Shown here piece after piece: positions 42,627 to 51,068 of a stretch of 64,000 nucleotides of DNA (within the stretch, counting starts at the first letter, position 1; the number at the start of each line of letters is the position of its first letter). The stretch spans positions 124,001-188,000 of the forward strand of contig NZ_CP109090.1 in assembly GCF_035917575.1 (NCBI RefSeq). Direction: 5' to 3'. Position numbers and translations under genes: made by a program. A model generated the notes under the pieces. It was not told where the DNA came from. It was given only the letters and a program-made list of their open reading frames with translations, and did not search any database. The DNA is from Streptomyces sp. NBC_01788 (GTDB lineage Bacteria; Actinomycetota; Actinomycetes; Streptomycetales; Streptomycetaceae).

Positions 42627-42904
42627 CCGGGCCGGGCGTTCCGCACGAACTGCGGCCCCTTGTCAGGGCCGGCACCGCAGCACAGCGACGGATCACAGGG
42701 AGCGGCTGCGGCGCCGGGTCACCCGACGACCCCGCCGAGTGGGCCTTCGCGACCCACAAGCCGTGCCCCATCGACGGCTGCCCGGACCCAGCCCGGGTGC
42801 GGCCCGCGGCGCATCCACCGGCCCTCGATCACGGCGACCCCGACCAGTACACGATGCTGTGTCAACGCTGCGGCATCGGCCCCTGCGTTCCGGCGGAGGT
42901 GTGA
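42623..42904 (+). CDS. Small Cys-rich hypothetical protein
   Basis: The ~93-residue protein starts at an ATG overlapping the previous stop and ends in GTGA shared with the next gene. It reads CPIDGCPDP, ALDHGDPDQYTMLCQRCGIG and PC, suggesting a zinc ribbon with two CxxxC/CxxC pairs. It is part of a coupled operon with the RsbW-like kinase. Function unknown. Confidence 0.55.
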   Translation: MTGPGVPHELRPLVRAGTAAQRRITGSGCGAGSPDDPAEWAFATHKPCPIDGCPDPARVRPAAHPPALDHGDPDQYTMLCQRCGIGPCVPAEV

Positions 42905-43353
42905 GCGTGGACGTCACCCCGAACAGCGGCGAGGGCATCGGCGCCCCGCCCCCGCACGAGGCCTACGCGAACGCGCCCGACCTGCGCCGCGAGATGCACC
43001 AAGTGCTCGCTCTCGGGGCCGAACGCGACGGCCGCCGGGCCACGCCTGTCACCGGTGCCCTGGTCGATGCGACGGCCGCCGAACGTGCCTGGCTGCTACG
43101 CCGGGCCGCCCTCATGGACCGGATGGCCCTTGCCGCCCCCGGCCCGGTCGCAGCCGCCGCAGAAACCGCCGAACAACTCGTCCTGCACGACCGCCGTCAT
43201 CCAGACCTGGTGGCCGGTCCGCACCACCCCGACGCGATCACGCTCGCCCCCAGCCGCCGCCTCTACGTCCGCCAGGAGTACGCCGCCTGGACGGCCGCCG
43301 GGCGTCCCCAGAATCTGAATCGACCCCGACCCGACAAGAAGAAGGACACATGA
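42901..43353 (+). CDS. Helical hypothetical protein in the RsbW-like operon
   Basis: The 150-residue product has the pattern EAYANAPDLRREMHQVLALG, TAAERAWLLRRAALMDRMAL and RLYVRQEYAAWTAAGR. It is mainly alpha-helical and soluble. The GTG at 42901 overlaps the previous stop by 4 bp, and its own stop overlaps the next ATG by 4 bp. It resembles common small Streptomyces proteins encoded next to RsbW-like kinases. Function unknown. Confidence 0.6.
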   Translation: MSVDVTPNSGEGIGAPPPHEAYANAPDLRREMHQVLALGAERDGRRATPVTGALVDATAAERAWLLRRAALMDRMALAAPGPVAAAAETAEQLVLHDRRHPDLVAGPHHPDAITLAPSRRLYVRQEYAAWTAAGRPQNLNRPRPDKKKDT

Positions 43354-43787
43354 CCCGCAAGGACATCGACATCCGGCACGCCCCCGCAGCAGCCGGCCAA
43401 CTCCACTCGCCTCGCCTCTCGCGCCCGCCAGCCATGCGTGAACATCGCACCGGCCGGCGACAGGAATGGTCAGGCCGGGGAAAGCCGAAGAACGCACCGT
43501 GGCCGAACGCGAAGGCCCATCGGCTGTACCAGCCGCCCGAACGTGGTTGCTCCCAGGGGCAGCAGCTGAGCATCCATCCGACCCGAACACCCCCGCACAC
43601 TCCGCGGGCCGGGCAGCCGGCGCAGGTGGCCATGCAGGTCACAGGCGGCGAACCACGCCTCGCCGTATGCCTGATGCCGGTCGAGTCCCCCGCGGTTGCG
43701 GCGGCGACGGGCGACGAATTCACTTGTAGGCCTGGCTGGACGACGCCCTGGGAATCTCCCGATGGCGCGGGCGGCGGACACCGGTGA
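43350..43787 (+). CDS. Possible truncated last ORF of the RsbW-like operon
   Basis: An ATG overlapping the previous stop opens MTRKDIDIRHAPAAAGQLHS. The first 25 residues look genuine, but the frame then becomes Pro/Arg-rich with no structure, so the original gene is probably replaced after about 43430. Up to 145 residues are open. Confidence 0.3.
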   Translation: MTRKDIDIRHAPAAAGQLHSPRLSRPPAMREHRTGRRQEWSGRGKPKNAPWPNAKAHRLYQPPERGCSQGQQLSIHPTRTPPHTPRAGQPAQVAMQVTGGEPRLAVCLMPVESPAVAAATGDEFTCRPGWTTPWESPDGAGGGHR

Positions 43788-44260
43788 AACCGCCGTGCCA
43801 AGTGCACCGGGAAACCTCCTCCCAGGCGCCCGTGCGCGAGACCGCGGGCGCGGGCATGGACGCCGGCCTGCGCGGCCACCTCCTGCGGATCCCTTCCTGC
43901 GACGACGAGTGCCTGCCATCCCTCGGTGTAGAGCCTTGCCGGGTCGTGGACATCGACCGCGTCCAGCAGCGTGGTGTCCCGGCCGAGTGCGGCCGGGACA
44001 CGGAAGGGGAACTCTTCGCCGTATCGGTGGACGGGCAACCGTGCTGGACGCGCCCGCCGGCGTCAGCGGGCCGTCGTCCGCGGCCAAAGGTGTGCGCCTC
44101 CCGCCGCGTCGACCTTCCGCAAGGCCCAGTCGTGGGCGGGACTCTTCTTCGGGTAGCGGCCGAGGCTCTGCGCGCGTCCGGAGAGCGATGGGAGCATGCT
44201 TGTGGCGGTAAGGCACGACGCGCCGCGGGCGCTCCCGCTCCCACCGCTGCCGCGCAGGAA
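43720..44260 (-). pseudogene. Degraded unknown gene
   Basis: On the minus strand, one frame reads RYPKKSPAHDWALRKVDAAG, and another from about 44038 reads PVHRYGEEFPFRVPAALGRD, TTLLDAVDVHDPARLYTEGW and QALVVAGRDPQEVAAQAGVH. A third, near 43700-43630, reads RGGLDRHQAYGEAWFAACDL. These look like pieces of one or two real proteins broken by indels. The family is not recognised. Confidence 0.4.
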
Positions 44261-44322
44261 CAAGCGGCACCGATCGCCGAGGCAGGTATGAGGGCCGACG
44301 CGTTCGAAAGGGTGGTGTGACG

Positions 44323-44598
44323 ATGTTCCGCAATGCGCTGGAGCCCTGGCACCTGCTGATCCTGGTCGCGGTGGTGGTTTTGATCTTCGGCTCGAAGAAA
44401 CTACCCGACACGGCCCGGGCGCTGGGCAAGTCCATGCGGATCCTCAAGAGCGAGACCAAGGCGATGAAGGACGACGGCGCCTCGAACGAGCCACCCACCG
44501 AGCCCGAACCTGCACCGGGACCGCGGACGATCTCGGGCGCTCCCGGAGGCACCGCCACCGCCCGCACCGCGCCCCCGGACAGCACGACCAGCCACTGA
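44323..44598 (+). CDS. tatA: TatA/E-type twin-arginine translocase subunit
   Basis: The 91-residue protein starts [20 protein letters not shown] with one membrane helix, the [20 protein letters not shown] amphipathic helix typical of TatA, and a Pro/Thr/Glu-rich tail. The FG-xx-LP motif is conserved. The ATG at 44323 was chosen; a GTG two codons earlier is possible. It sits alone, so it is an accessory TatA copy; the Tat-exported metallophosphoesterase 5 kb away is a possible client. Confidence 0.88.
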   Translation: MFRNALEPWHLLILVAVVVLIFGSKKLPDTARALGKSMRILKSETKAMKDDGASNEPPTEPEPAPGPRTISGAPGGTATARTAPPDSTTSH

Positions 44599-44942
44599 GA
44601 CTGAGCCCGGTCCTGAGTGCCCCTGGCTCATCCCTGCACGAGACGCTGCCCGGAAGCCTGGGACGTGATCGAAGAGGAAGTCTCCCGGGAGCAGTCCGTG
44701 AGCGGCCTGCCGATGTACGGCGACACCTTCCCCGAGGAACGATGAAGATGACCGTCAGCGCCAGGGATGTCGCTGCGTCAGCGCCGCACATGTCCCCGCT
44801 CGCAGTCGGCTGAACATCGCCCCGCAAGGGACCGTCGGACCGCGCCACCTGTGAACGGCATCGGCGGAGGTGTGCAAAAGCTGGGCACCGACGCCGTCTT
44901 CGCCGCCGACCTCCAGGCACAGTTCCGATACCCCCGAGGTCC

Positions 44943-45131
44943 GGCTACGGCCGTGTCGCCCTGGCCCGACTCATCCTCTCCTACGAACTGCGCCGCCTCT
45001 CCGACCGGGCCGCCAACCTCGTCCCCACCCGCTACGACAGCGGCGAACGCGCCGACGAGTTCGCCGCCCGGGCCGCGGAACTGGTGGAACAGGCCAAGGG
45101 GTTGCTGCTCTGCGCGGTGCTCTACGAGCGG
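44943..45131 (+). pseudogene. N-terminal part of an HTH-type hypothetical protein, fused to LysR
   Basis: The frame GYGRVALARLILSYELRRLS, YDSGERADEFAARAAELVEQ, AKGLLLCAVLYERQRQ is a distinctive start of small Streptomyces DNA-binding proteins, which normally continue with a helix-turn-helix. Here the frame passes directly into a LysR protein at about 45132, so a deletion has joined two genes. The true start upstream is unclear. Confidence 0.5.
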
Positions 45132-45964
45132 CAGCGCCAGACCGTGAGTCAGCCGGCCCTGTCCCAGACCGTGAGCGGACTCGAGCGGCAACTGGGGGTG
45201 AAGCCGCTGGTGCGCGGCAGCACGGGGGTGCGTGCCACCGAGGCGGGGACCGTCCTGCTGGCGAAGGCACGCGTGGTCCTTGCTCGGCATGATCAGGCCC
45301 TGCTGGCGATGGCCCGTTTCACCGGCGCCGACGGCGGGGTGCTCCGGATCGGAATCCCGCTGGAACTGCCCTCCGGGCTGCTCGATCCGGCGCTGGCTGA
45401 CCTGTTTCAGGCGCATCCGGACACCGGGGTGCAGGCCCGGCACCTGTCCACGGCGGAGCAGCTGGCGTCACTGCGGTCCGGTGAGCTGGACGTCGGCTTC
45501 CTGAGGGAGCGTCCGCCAGGTCCGCAGTTCGACGCGCTGCTTGTCGTACGGGAGAAGCTCGGTGTGCTGCTGGCCGCGGAGCAGGCCGCCGAACTGGCCG
45601 GACCCGACGGCATCCGCTCGACGCGCTCGCCAGCCTGCAATGGGTCGGTTTCCCTCGCTCCGGCAGCCCCGCATGGTATGACGAGCTGACCGCGATCCTC
45701 CGCGGCCACGGCTTGAACCTGGGTCCGGAGGCTCCGCAGGGACAGGCGCTGATCGCGGATGTGAAGTTGGCGGCGGTCGCGTCCGGGCAGGCGTTCACGC
45801 TGGCTCCTCCTGGCTGGCAGCAGCCCTTGCCGGACCACGTGACCTGGTCGCCGCTGGTCGGACATCCCTTGGTGCGGCGCACTTGGGCGGTGTGGCCGGC
45901 CGACTCGCGTCGGCGTGACCTCGGCCGGTTCATCGCCACGCTCGACCGGTCGGTGAGCAGCTGA
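45132..45964 (+). pseudogene. LysR-family regulator, missing N-terminus and frameshifted
   Basis: Residues after the junction read SQPALSQTVSGLERQLGVKP and LVRGSTGVRATEAGTVLLAK, the second half of the LysR HTH, then FTGADGGVLRIGIPLELPSG. A single missing base near 45618 shifts the frame, and the end (LASLQWVGFPRSGSPAWYDE, WAVWPADSRRRDLGRF) is in another frame. Both defects should abolish function. Its 3' end is duplicated at 47831-47880. Confidence 0.75.
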
Positions 45965-45999
45965 GCCGCGATTCGTCGGATCGACAGTGAACTCTCAGC

Positions 46000-46436
46000 C
46001 GTCTCGTGGGGGGGGCCGGGCGGAACCCGCGAACGACGCCCCCTGTGACAGGAGGTCCGCCTGGGCGATCTCGCGCGCCTCGGCGGGCCGTCCGACGGGG
46101 CCTGCGCAGCGAGGGCGTCAAGGTCATCGCCCATTTCGGCTGTGCTTTCGGTACGGGCGAGACCCGGGTCGACGGCGTTGACCCGCTTCCGTGAGGGCCG
46201 AACTCGGCGGCCCAGGTCTTGGTCAGCAGGTTCACAGCCGCCTTGCTGGAGCCGTACAGCGCCATCCCCACGACGCCGTGCTCAGCAACCATCGTGCTGA
46301 CGTCGATAATCGCGCCGTGCCCGCGCTCGGCCATGGCCGGGGCGAGCTGCGCCACCAGGTGGAACGGCGCCCTCACGTTCAGGTCGTAGACGGCGTGCAC
46401 GTTGCCGGGCTCCGTGCTGCCGACAGGAACGAGCGT
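46000..46436 (-). pseudogene. Short-chain dehydrogenase, truncated copy 1
   Basis: The frame reads YDLNVRAPFHLVAQLAPAMA, IIDVSTMVAEHGVVGMALYG and SSKAAVNLLTKTWAAEFGPH (YxxxK retained), then loses its frame. The N-terminal Rossmann half is missing; the break is exactly at the isochorismatase stop. It is highly similar to the SDR at 47967-48718. Confidence 0.75.
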
Positions 46437-47072
46437 TTAAGCCTGGTAGGCCGCGGAGATCTGGCCGACCAGGACGGCGAACGGCATGTCGAGGGTGGCG
46501 TAGACGGCGGCGGACTCCGGGGCGGCGTTGTCCGCCAGGGCCTCGACCATGAGGGTGGCGTAGTCGGAGACGATGACGCCCGCCTGCTGCATGCGCAGCA
46601 GTCCCGCCTCGCGCTTGGCCTGACTGAAGGTGCCGGAGGCGTCCACGGCGACGTACGCGTCGTACCCGGCGGCCGTCGCGGCGATCGCCGGCAGTGCCGC
46701 GCACACCTCGAGCGACACCCCGGCGAAGATCAGCTTGCGCCGGCCGGCGCCCTCGATGGCCTCACGGACCCGGTTGTCGTGCCAGGCGTTGACCGTGCTG
46801 CGGTCAATGATCTTCTGTCCAGCCGGCAGCGCCTCGACCAATTCGGGGGTGGTCGGTCCCCACATGCTGTCGGCCGCGGTGGTGGTGACGACCAGCGGGA
46901 TCCCCAGCACGGTCGCCGCCCGTGCCAGGGCCACCACGTTGTGCTTCAGCTCGCCGACCGGGATGTCCCGGACGCCGGACAGAAGGCCCACCTGGTGGTC
47001 GACCAGCACTACTGCGGTGTTCTCCCGGGTGACCGGCTCCAGGAACTTGCTGTGCTCGCTGTGCTCGCTCAT
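46437..47072 (-). CDS. Isochorismatase-family hydrolase (YcaC-like)
   Basis: The 211-residue protein has Asp in TAVVLVDHQVGLLSGVRD, a conserved region with RSTVNAWHDN and Cys in LIFAGVSLEVCAALPAIAAT, matching the Asp-Lys-Cys layout of YcaC-like hydrolases, with Arg/Lys variation at the second position. The ATG at 47072 follows GGGAGCGG. It is divergent from a MarR gene, with a perfect palindrome between them. The end is abutted by the SDR fragment. Confidence 0.82.
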   Translation of the reverse strand: MSEHSEHSKFLEPVTRENTAVVLVDHQVGLLSGVRDIPVGELKHNVVALARAATVLGIPLVVTTTAADSMWGPTTPELVEALPAGQKIIDRSTVNAWHDNRVREAIEGAGRRKLIFAGVSLEVCAALPAIAATAAGYDAYVAVDASGTFSQAKREAGLLRMQQAGVIVSDYATLMVEALADNAAPESAAVYATLDMPFAVLVGQISAAYQA

Positions 47073-47115
47073 CTTCCGCTCCCTTGAGGTTGAGCCACAG
47101 CCTCGGTGGTCACTA

Positions 47116-47132
47116 AAATTGATAGTCAATTT
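47116..47132. promoter_or_regulatory. Perfect palindrome AAATTGA-TAG-TCAATTT, likely MarR operator
   Basis: Two 7-bp arms are separated by 3 bp; this AT-rich 17-bp site stands out in GC-rich surroundings. It is 44 bp upstream of the isochorismatase start and 158 bp before the MarR start. MarR dimers bind such sites. Confidence 0.75.
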
Positions 47133-47290
47133 CCATGACATTTCGAAGCTATGCCCCGTCTCCGTAGAGCGCAAGCGCCGTGCTGGCGGTCACCCGGGGT
47201 CCGGGTGACGCTGTCCGACCCCTCGGGCGAGCGAATAAAATCGCTGGTGATCCAGCACAGGGGTGGACGACCGCCGAGACGGGAGAGGCG

Positions 47291-47773
47291 TTGAGCGGGC
47301 ATCAGACCGCGGAACCGGACCTCGGCGTTCTCGCTGCCCGGGTCCTCTTCTCGGTGCAGCGCGAGTTGTTCACCGCGCTCGCTGAGCAGGGCTTCGACGA
47401 CATCCAGCCCCGCACCGGCGCCGTCCTCGCCCACCTGCGTACCGACGGCATCCGCGCCAGCGAACTCGCCCGCGTCTCGAGCCAGCACAAGCAAGTCATC
47501 GGCACCCTCATCGACGACCTAGAACGCCTGGGCTACGTCGAACGCAAACCCGACCCCGCAGACCGCCGCGCCAAACTGATCTACCCCACGGAGCGCGGCC
47601 TGCTCCAGATGGAGGCCGCCGACTCCATCATGCGTACGATCGAGGAACGCCACGCCAACGCACTGGGCACAAAGGAGTACGCCACCTTCAAGAAGTCTCT
47701 TCGTCGCGTGGCCGATCTCCGGCGCGAGGCCCGGCACGACAGTCAGGCACCGGGGCGCAGCCAGGGCGACTGA
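47291..47773 (+). CDS. MarR-family transcriptional regulator
   Basis: The ~160-residue protein has the winged-helix core of MarR: FTALAEQGFDDIQPRTGAVL, IRASELARVSSQHKQVIGTL, IDDLERLGYVERKPDPADRR and AKLIYPTERG. The TTG at 47291 is preceded by GGGAGAGG at 4-5 bp and was chosen for that reason; an upstream GTG at 47180 is less likely. It probably represses the divergent isochorismatase gene through the palindrome between them. Confidence 0.82.
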   Translation: MSGHQTAEPDLGVLAARVLFSVQRELFTALAEQGFDDIQPRTGAVLAHLRTDGIRASELARVSSQHKQVIGTLIDDLERLGYVERKPDPADRRAKLIYPTERGLLQMEAADSIMRTIEERHANALGTKEYATFKKSLRRVADLRREARHDSQAPGRSQGD

Positions 47774-47830
47774 ACGTCCAGTGAGCTGGTTAAAGGCTCG
47801 GCGCCATGAGCGTCCGCGGGTGCGGAGACC

Positions 47831-47880
47831 CTGGGCGGTGTGGCCGGCCGACTCGCATCGGTGTGGCCTTGGCCGGTGAG
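47831..47880 (+). repeat. Duplicated 3' end of the LysR gene
   Basis: The sequence GGGCGGTGTGGCCGGCCGAC and its continuation match 45889-45940 (the end of the LysR pseudogene) with few changes. It lies in the same position relative to the second SDR copy, which shows that a LysR-SDR segment was duplicated. Confidence 0.7.
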
Positions 47881-47966
47881 TGAGTCAGGCACGTCGCAGG
47901 GTGCGAAAGAGCAGGGGGCGCAGGGCGTGAATCGCGCCGATGCCCCACCGTGAGGGCCTGTGCGCC

Positions 47967-48718
47967 TCAGACGGCCGTGCGGCCGCCGTCGACCGGCAGG
48001 ATCGCGCCGTGCACGAAGCTCGCCGCGTCACCGGCCAGATAGGCGATTGCCTCGGCGATCTCCTGAACCTCGGCGGGGCGTCCGGCCGGGGCCTGCGCGG
48101 CGAGTGCGTCGAGGTCATCCCCCATGGCGGCCGTGCCCTCGGTGCGGGTCGGGCCCGGCTCCACTGCGTTGACGCGCACCCCGTGAGGGCCGAACTCGGC
48201 CGCCCACGCCTTGGTCAGCAGGTTCACGCCGCCTTGCTGGAGCCATACAGCGCCATGCCCGCGACGCCATACTCGGCGACCATGGTGCTGACGTTGACGA
48301 TCGCGCCGTGTCCGCGCTCGGCCATCGCCGGGGCGAGCTGCGCCACCAGGTGGAAGGGTGCCTTCACGTTCAGGTCGTAGACGGCATCCACGTCACCGGG
48401 TGACGCCTGTGCCGTCGGGCCGAACGGGAAGATGCCCGCGCTGTTGACGAGGATGTCCACGCGGCCTCCGCCCAGCTCGGTGGCCTTCTGCGCCAGCCGC
48501 CGGGCCGACGCCGCGTCCCGCAGGTCGGCTGCGAGGAAGTCCGCCTTGCCGCCGCGCGTCCGGATGGCCGCGACGACTGTCTCGCCACGGAACGCGTCGC
48601 GTCCCGCGACCAGCACGTGCGCGCCGCGCTCGGCGAGCAGCGCCGCGGTCGCGGCGCCGATACCGCTGGTCGCTCCGGTTACCAGAGCCACACGCCCGGA
48701 CAGATCAACAGAATCCAT
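47967..48718 (-). pseudogene. Short-chain dehydrogenase, copy 2, one-base frameshift
   Basis: The ATG at 48718 opens GRVALVTGATSGIGAATAAL, VDILVNSAGIFPFG and VNVSTMVAEYGVAGMALYGS. The frame stops at SSKAA, where copy 1 continues with Val-Asn; one G is missing near 48226. The rest (LLTKAWAAEFGPHGVRVNAV to VHGAILPVDGGRTAV) follows in another frame and ends normally. All catalytic residues are encoded, so one base separates it from a complete 250-residue SDR. Confidence 0.85.
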
Positions 48719-48784
48719 GAGGGCCGTCCTTCGTATAGAAAAGTAAGGGCCGAACGGGAATGGGGTGGGCCGCTTGCCGTCGCC

Positions 48785-48810
48785 CCGTCACCTCGTCCGT
48801 GAGGTGACGG
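48785..48810 (-). terminator. Hairpin between SDR copy 2 and the SUKH gene
   Basis: Arms CCGTCACCTC (48785-48794) and GAGGTGACGG (48801-48810) are complementary with a 6-nt loop. It sits upstream of the SDR start, so it could be a terminator of an older upstream unit or a leader hairpin. Confidence 0.5.
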
Positions 48811-49094
48811 GAGTACAAAGCGCCCGTTCCTTCCAGCGATTCCGGCATGGCCATAGGCGAATCCGACACCCGCTATAAGAGGCGGATTCCCCTGTCCCAT
48901 TCCTACCGCCGCTCGGGCGCCTGCGCAGCCGAGGCACCGGTCAGAGCGTGAGCCGAAGCCACCGGCGGTGCTGATGACCGCTCTCGCGGTGTTGTGCCGA
49001 GGGGCCTGCGGCGTCGGGCCGTTCCTGACCCCGTCGGGACAGCAGCGGTGGGTCCCGCGGCCCAGGTGCCGGTGGCTGCACGCACGGTCTGCGC

Positions 49095-49774
49095 ATGACT
49101 GATCAGTGGTGGGTGGGCGTGCGTCAGCGGGTCGAGGCGGCGGGTGCAGGGCCTTCCGGCAGCAAGGTGTTCGGGCATTGGGGCACAGATGGATCGTGGA
49201 GGACACGCTTACACAGGGCGAGCTTGCCGAACTCGAGGCTCAGACAGGCGTGCAGCTTCCGGAGGAATACCGAACCTTCCTGCTCCACGTCGGCGCGGGC
49301 GGCGCCGGCCCCGCGTACGGCCTGTTTACGGTTCGGCGCGTGCAGGGCCGCTGGCGTTGGGAAGGCGACGGCGCGGACCTGGCCGACCTGTCGAGGCTTG
49401 CCGAGCCGTTTCCCGACCGGGGTCCGGACTCGAAGCTGCTCGACGACCTTCTTGCCCAACGCCCCGAGGAAGAGGACTTCGGCGACATCGAGGACTTCGA
49501 CGACGCCATCGAGGCGTGGGACGAGCGGTGGGAGGTCGTCATGTTCGCCCCGGAGCGCACCGCCGGCGCCATCGTGATCTCCCACCTGGGCTGCGCCCAG
49601 AGAGAATGGCTGATCATCAGCGGCAGGCACCGCGGCACGATCTGGTCCGACTGCCGGGTGGACGATGTAGACCTCGCCCCGCTGCTCGACGACGACGGTA
49701 TGCCGGTGACGTTTGCCCGCTGGTACACCGACTGGCTGGCGAAAGCCGAGCGCACGGCCCTGTCGGCACCGTAG
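49095..49774 (+). pseudogene. SMI1/KNR4 (SUKH) family protein with an N-terminal frameshift
   Basis: The ATG at 49095 opens MTDQWWVGVRQRVEAAGAGP. After one missing base near 49170 the protein continues in another frame: WIVEDTLTQGELAELEAQTG, QLPEEYRTFLLHVGAGGAGP and a SUKH-type C-terminus (WLIISGRHRGTIWSDCRVDD). SUKH proteins are often immunity proteins for nuclease toxins. The second frame alone is open from 49106 and might still be expressed from an internal start. A sequencing error could also explain the shift. Confidence 0.65.
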
Positions 49775-50189
49775 GCCCGTCGGCCTGTGCTGTTGAGCGT
49801 TGCGGTCGGTCAAACGAGCTTAGCAGGGCCCTCAACCACCGTGGAGCCGGTGCGGAAACGGGTGCGTGAGTTGTGTGGACTACTGTAGCCGCGCATGCTC
49901 GACGGCTCGCCGGCCTGACGGACCGCTGGACTCGGGACCGCTACTCCCCCGCCGCACGGGGGCGGCCGACGGGGCAGCCGCGCGAGGGGTCGGGCCGGTG
50001 CGCACCGCGCCCGGCACCGGACCCCACGGGCACGAAAAGACCCCCAGCCAGGTGGGCAAGGCATCCACGCCCAGAACCGACACCACGCCCGCACGCTACC
50101 GCCTCCGACCGGTGGATCCGGGCTGGGGCCGACGGGGCTGAGCCGCCGGAGGCGCCGTCATGAGAGCTGGACAGCCGGATCCACAGTTC

Positions 50190-50453
50190 TCACCACGTGG
50201 CCCGGCGGAGAACCGGCGGTGCACACCCAGACCGCCGTCCCGCCGCAATAGCCTGTGTGCAGGCCGCGGCCGTGCTCGTCGCAGACGGGCCCGGGGCGGT
50301 CAAGTCCCATGCGGTCTCGAAATCTCGGTCATCGACAACGGCCTGGAGCCACTCCCAGGCTGCTCGGACAGGTCCGTCGATGTGCGCCTGGATTTCGTCT
50401 TCGGTCTGATCGAACATCGTAACTGACGGGGTATGACCCGCCACCGACACCAC
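50190..50453 (-). CDS. Short hypothetical protein, probably a truncated remnant
   Basis: The 87-residue frame has one convincing stretch, MFDQTEDEIQAHIDGPVRAA then WEWLQAVVDDRDFETAWDLT, resembling the start of small SnoaL-like or helical Streptomyces proteins. After about residue 50 it becomes Ala/Ser-rich. The real gene is probably cut at about 50270. Confidence 0.35.
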   Translation of the reverse strand: MVSVAGHTPSVTMFDQTEDEIQAHIDGPVRAAWEWLQAVVDDRDFETAWDLTAPGPSATSTAAACTQAIAAGRRSGCAPPVLRRATW

Positions 50454-50519
50454 TGTTCGGTGAAGGCGAGGCGTGACCGCTTGGAGGCACGCCTCGCCAC
50501 GTCTGGACGGACCAGGGCA

Positions 50520-50720
50520 TCAGTCGACGTCGGTGGTGCTGGCCGCGCCGCGGGGCCGGTTGCGGGCCCACTTCTTGAGGTCGCCGACGCGGTAGAGGAG
50601 TTCGGCGCCGCGCTTGCCGACCGAGGCGGGGAAGTCCGGGTCGTTGGCGCGCGCCCAGCGCAGGGCGGCGAGCGTGAGGTCTGGCAGGTGGTCCTGCTGG
50701 GCTTTGCGCAGTCCGACCAC
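50520..50720 (-). CDS. C-terminal part of a winged-HTH (AlpA/excisionase-like) protein
   Basis: The frame reads LTLAALRWARANDPDFPASV, GKRGAELLYRVGDLKKWARN and RPRGAASTTD. The FPASVGKRGxELLYRVGDLxxW motif is that of MerR/AlpA-type excisionase HTHs (wing with sugar-like YxxxDLxxW). A related upstream frame (TTDRDFLADVWNLTPPTPTA) suggests a longer protein broken by an indel near 50740-50760. Confidence 0.5.
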   Translation of the reverse strand: MVGLRKAQQDHLPDLTLAALRWARANDPDFPASVGKRGAELLYRVGDLKKWARNRPRGAASTTDVD

Positions 50721-51068
50721 GGCGTCGCCCGGGTCTCCGGCCGGGGCCAGGGGCGCCGGGGCGGGTTCGCCGGCGGCGGCGCTGCTGCGTCGCCGGGGTC
50801 GGCGGTCGGGGTCGGCGGGGTGAGGTTCCAGACGTCGGCGAGGAAGTCCCGGTCGGTGGCCGGTTCGGCGGCGGGCCGGAGCAGCTGGCCGCTGGTGCTC
50901 CAGGTTTCGGCGGTCGGGGCGGCGGGGGCGTCCTACGGTGTGCCGCGTGGTAAGTCAGCGGCAGTGACGTCTGCACCGCCCCCGTGCCTGCATGTACGCG
51001 GCCCCATGCACGGCTGACTCAATACCCTCATTCGGCCCAGTCTCCCGGCAGGTTGGCTGACCGTTGTC

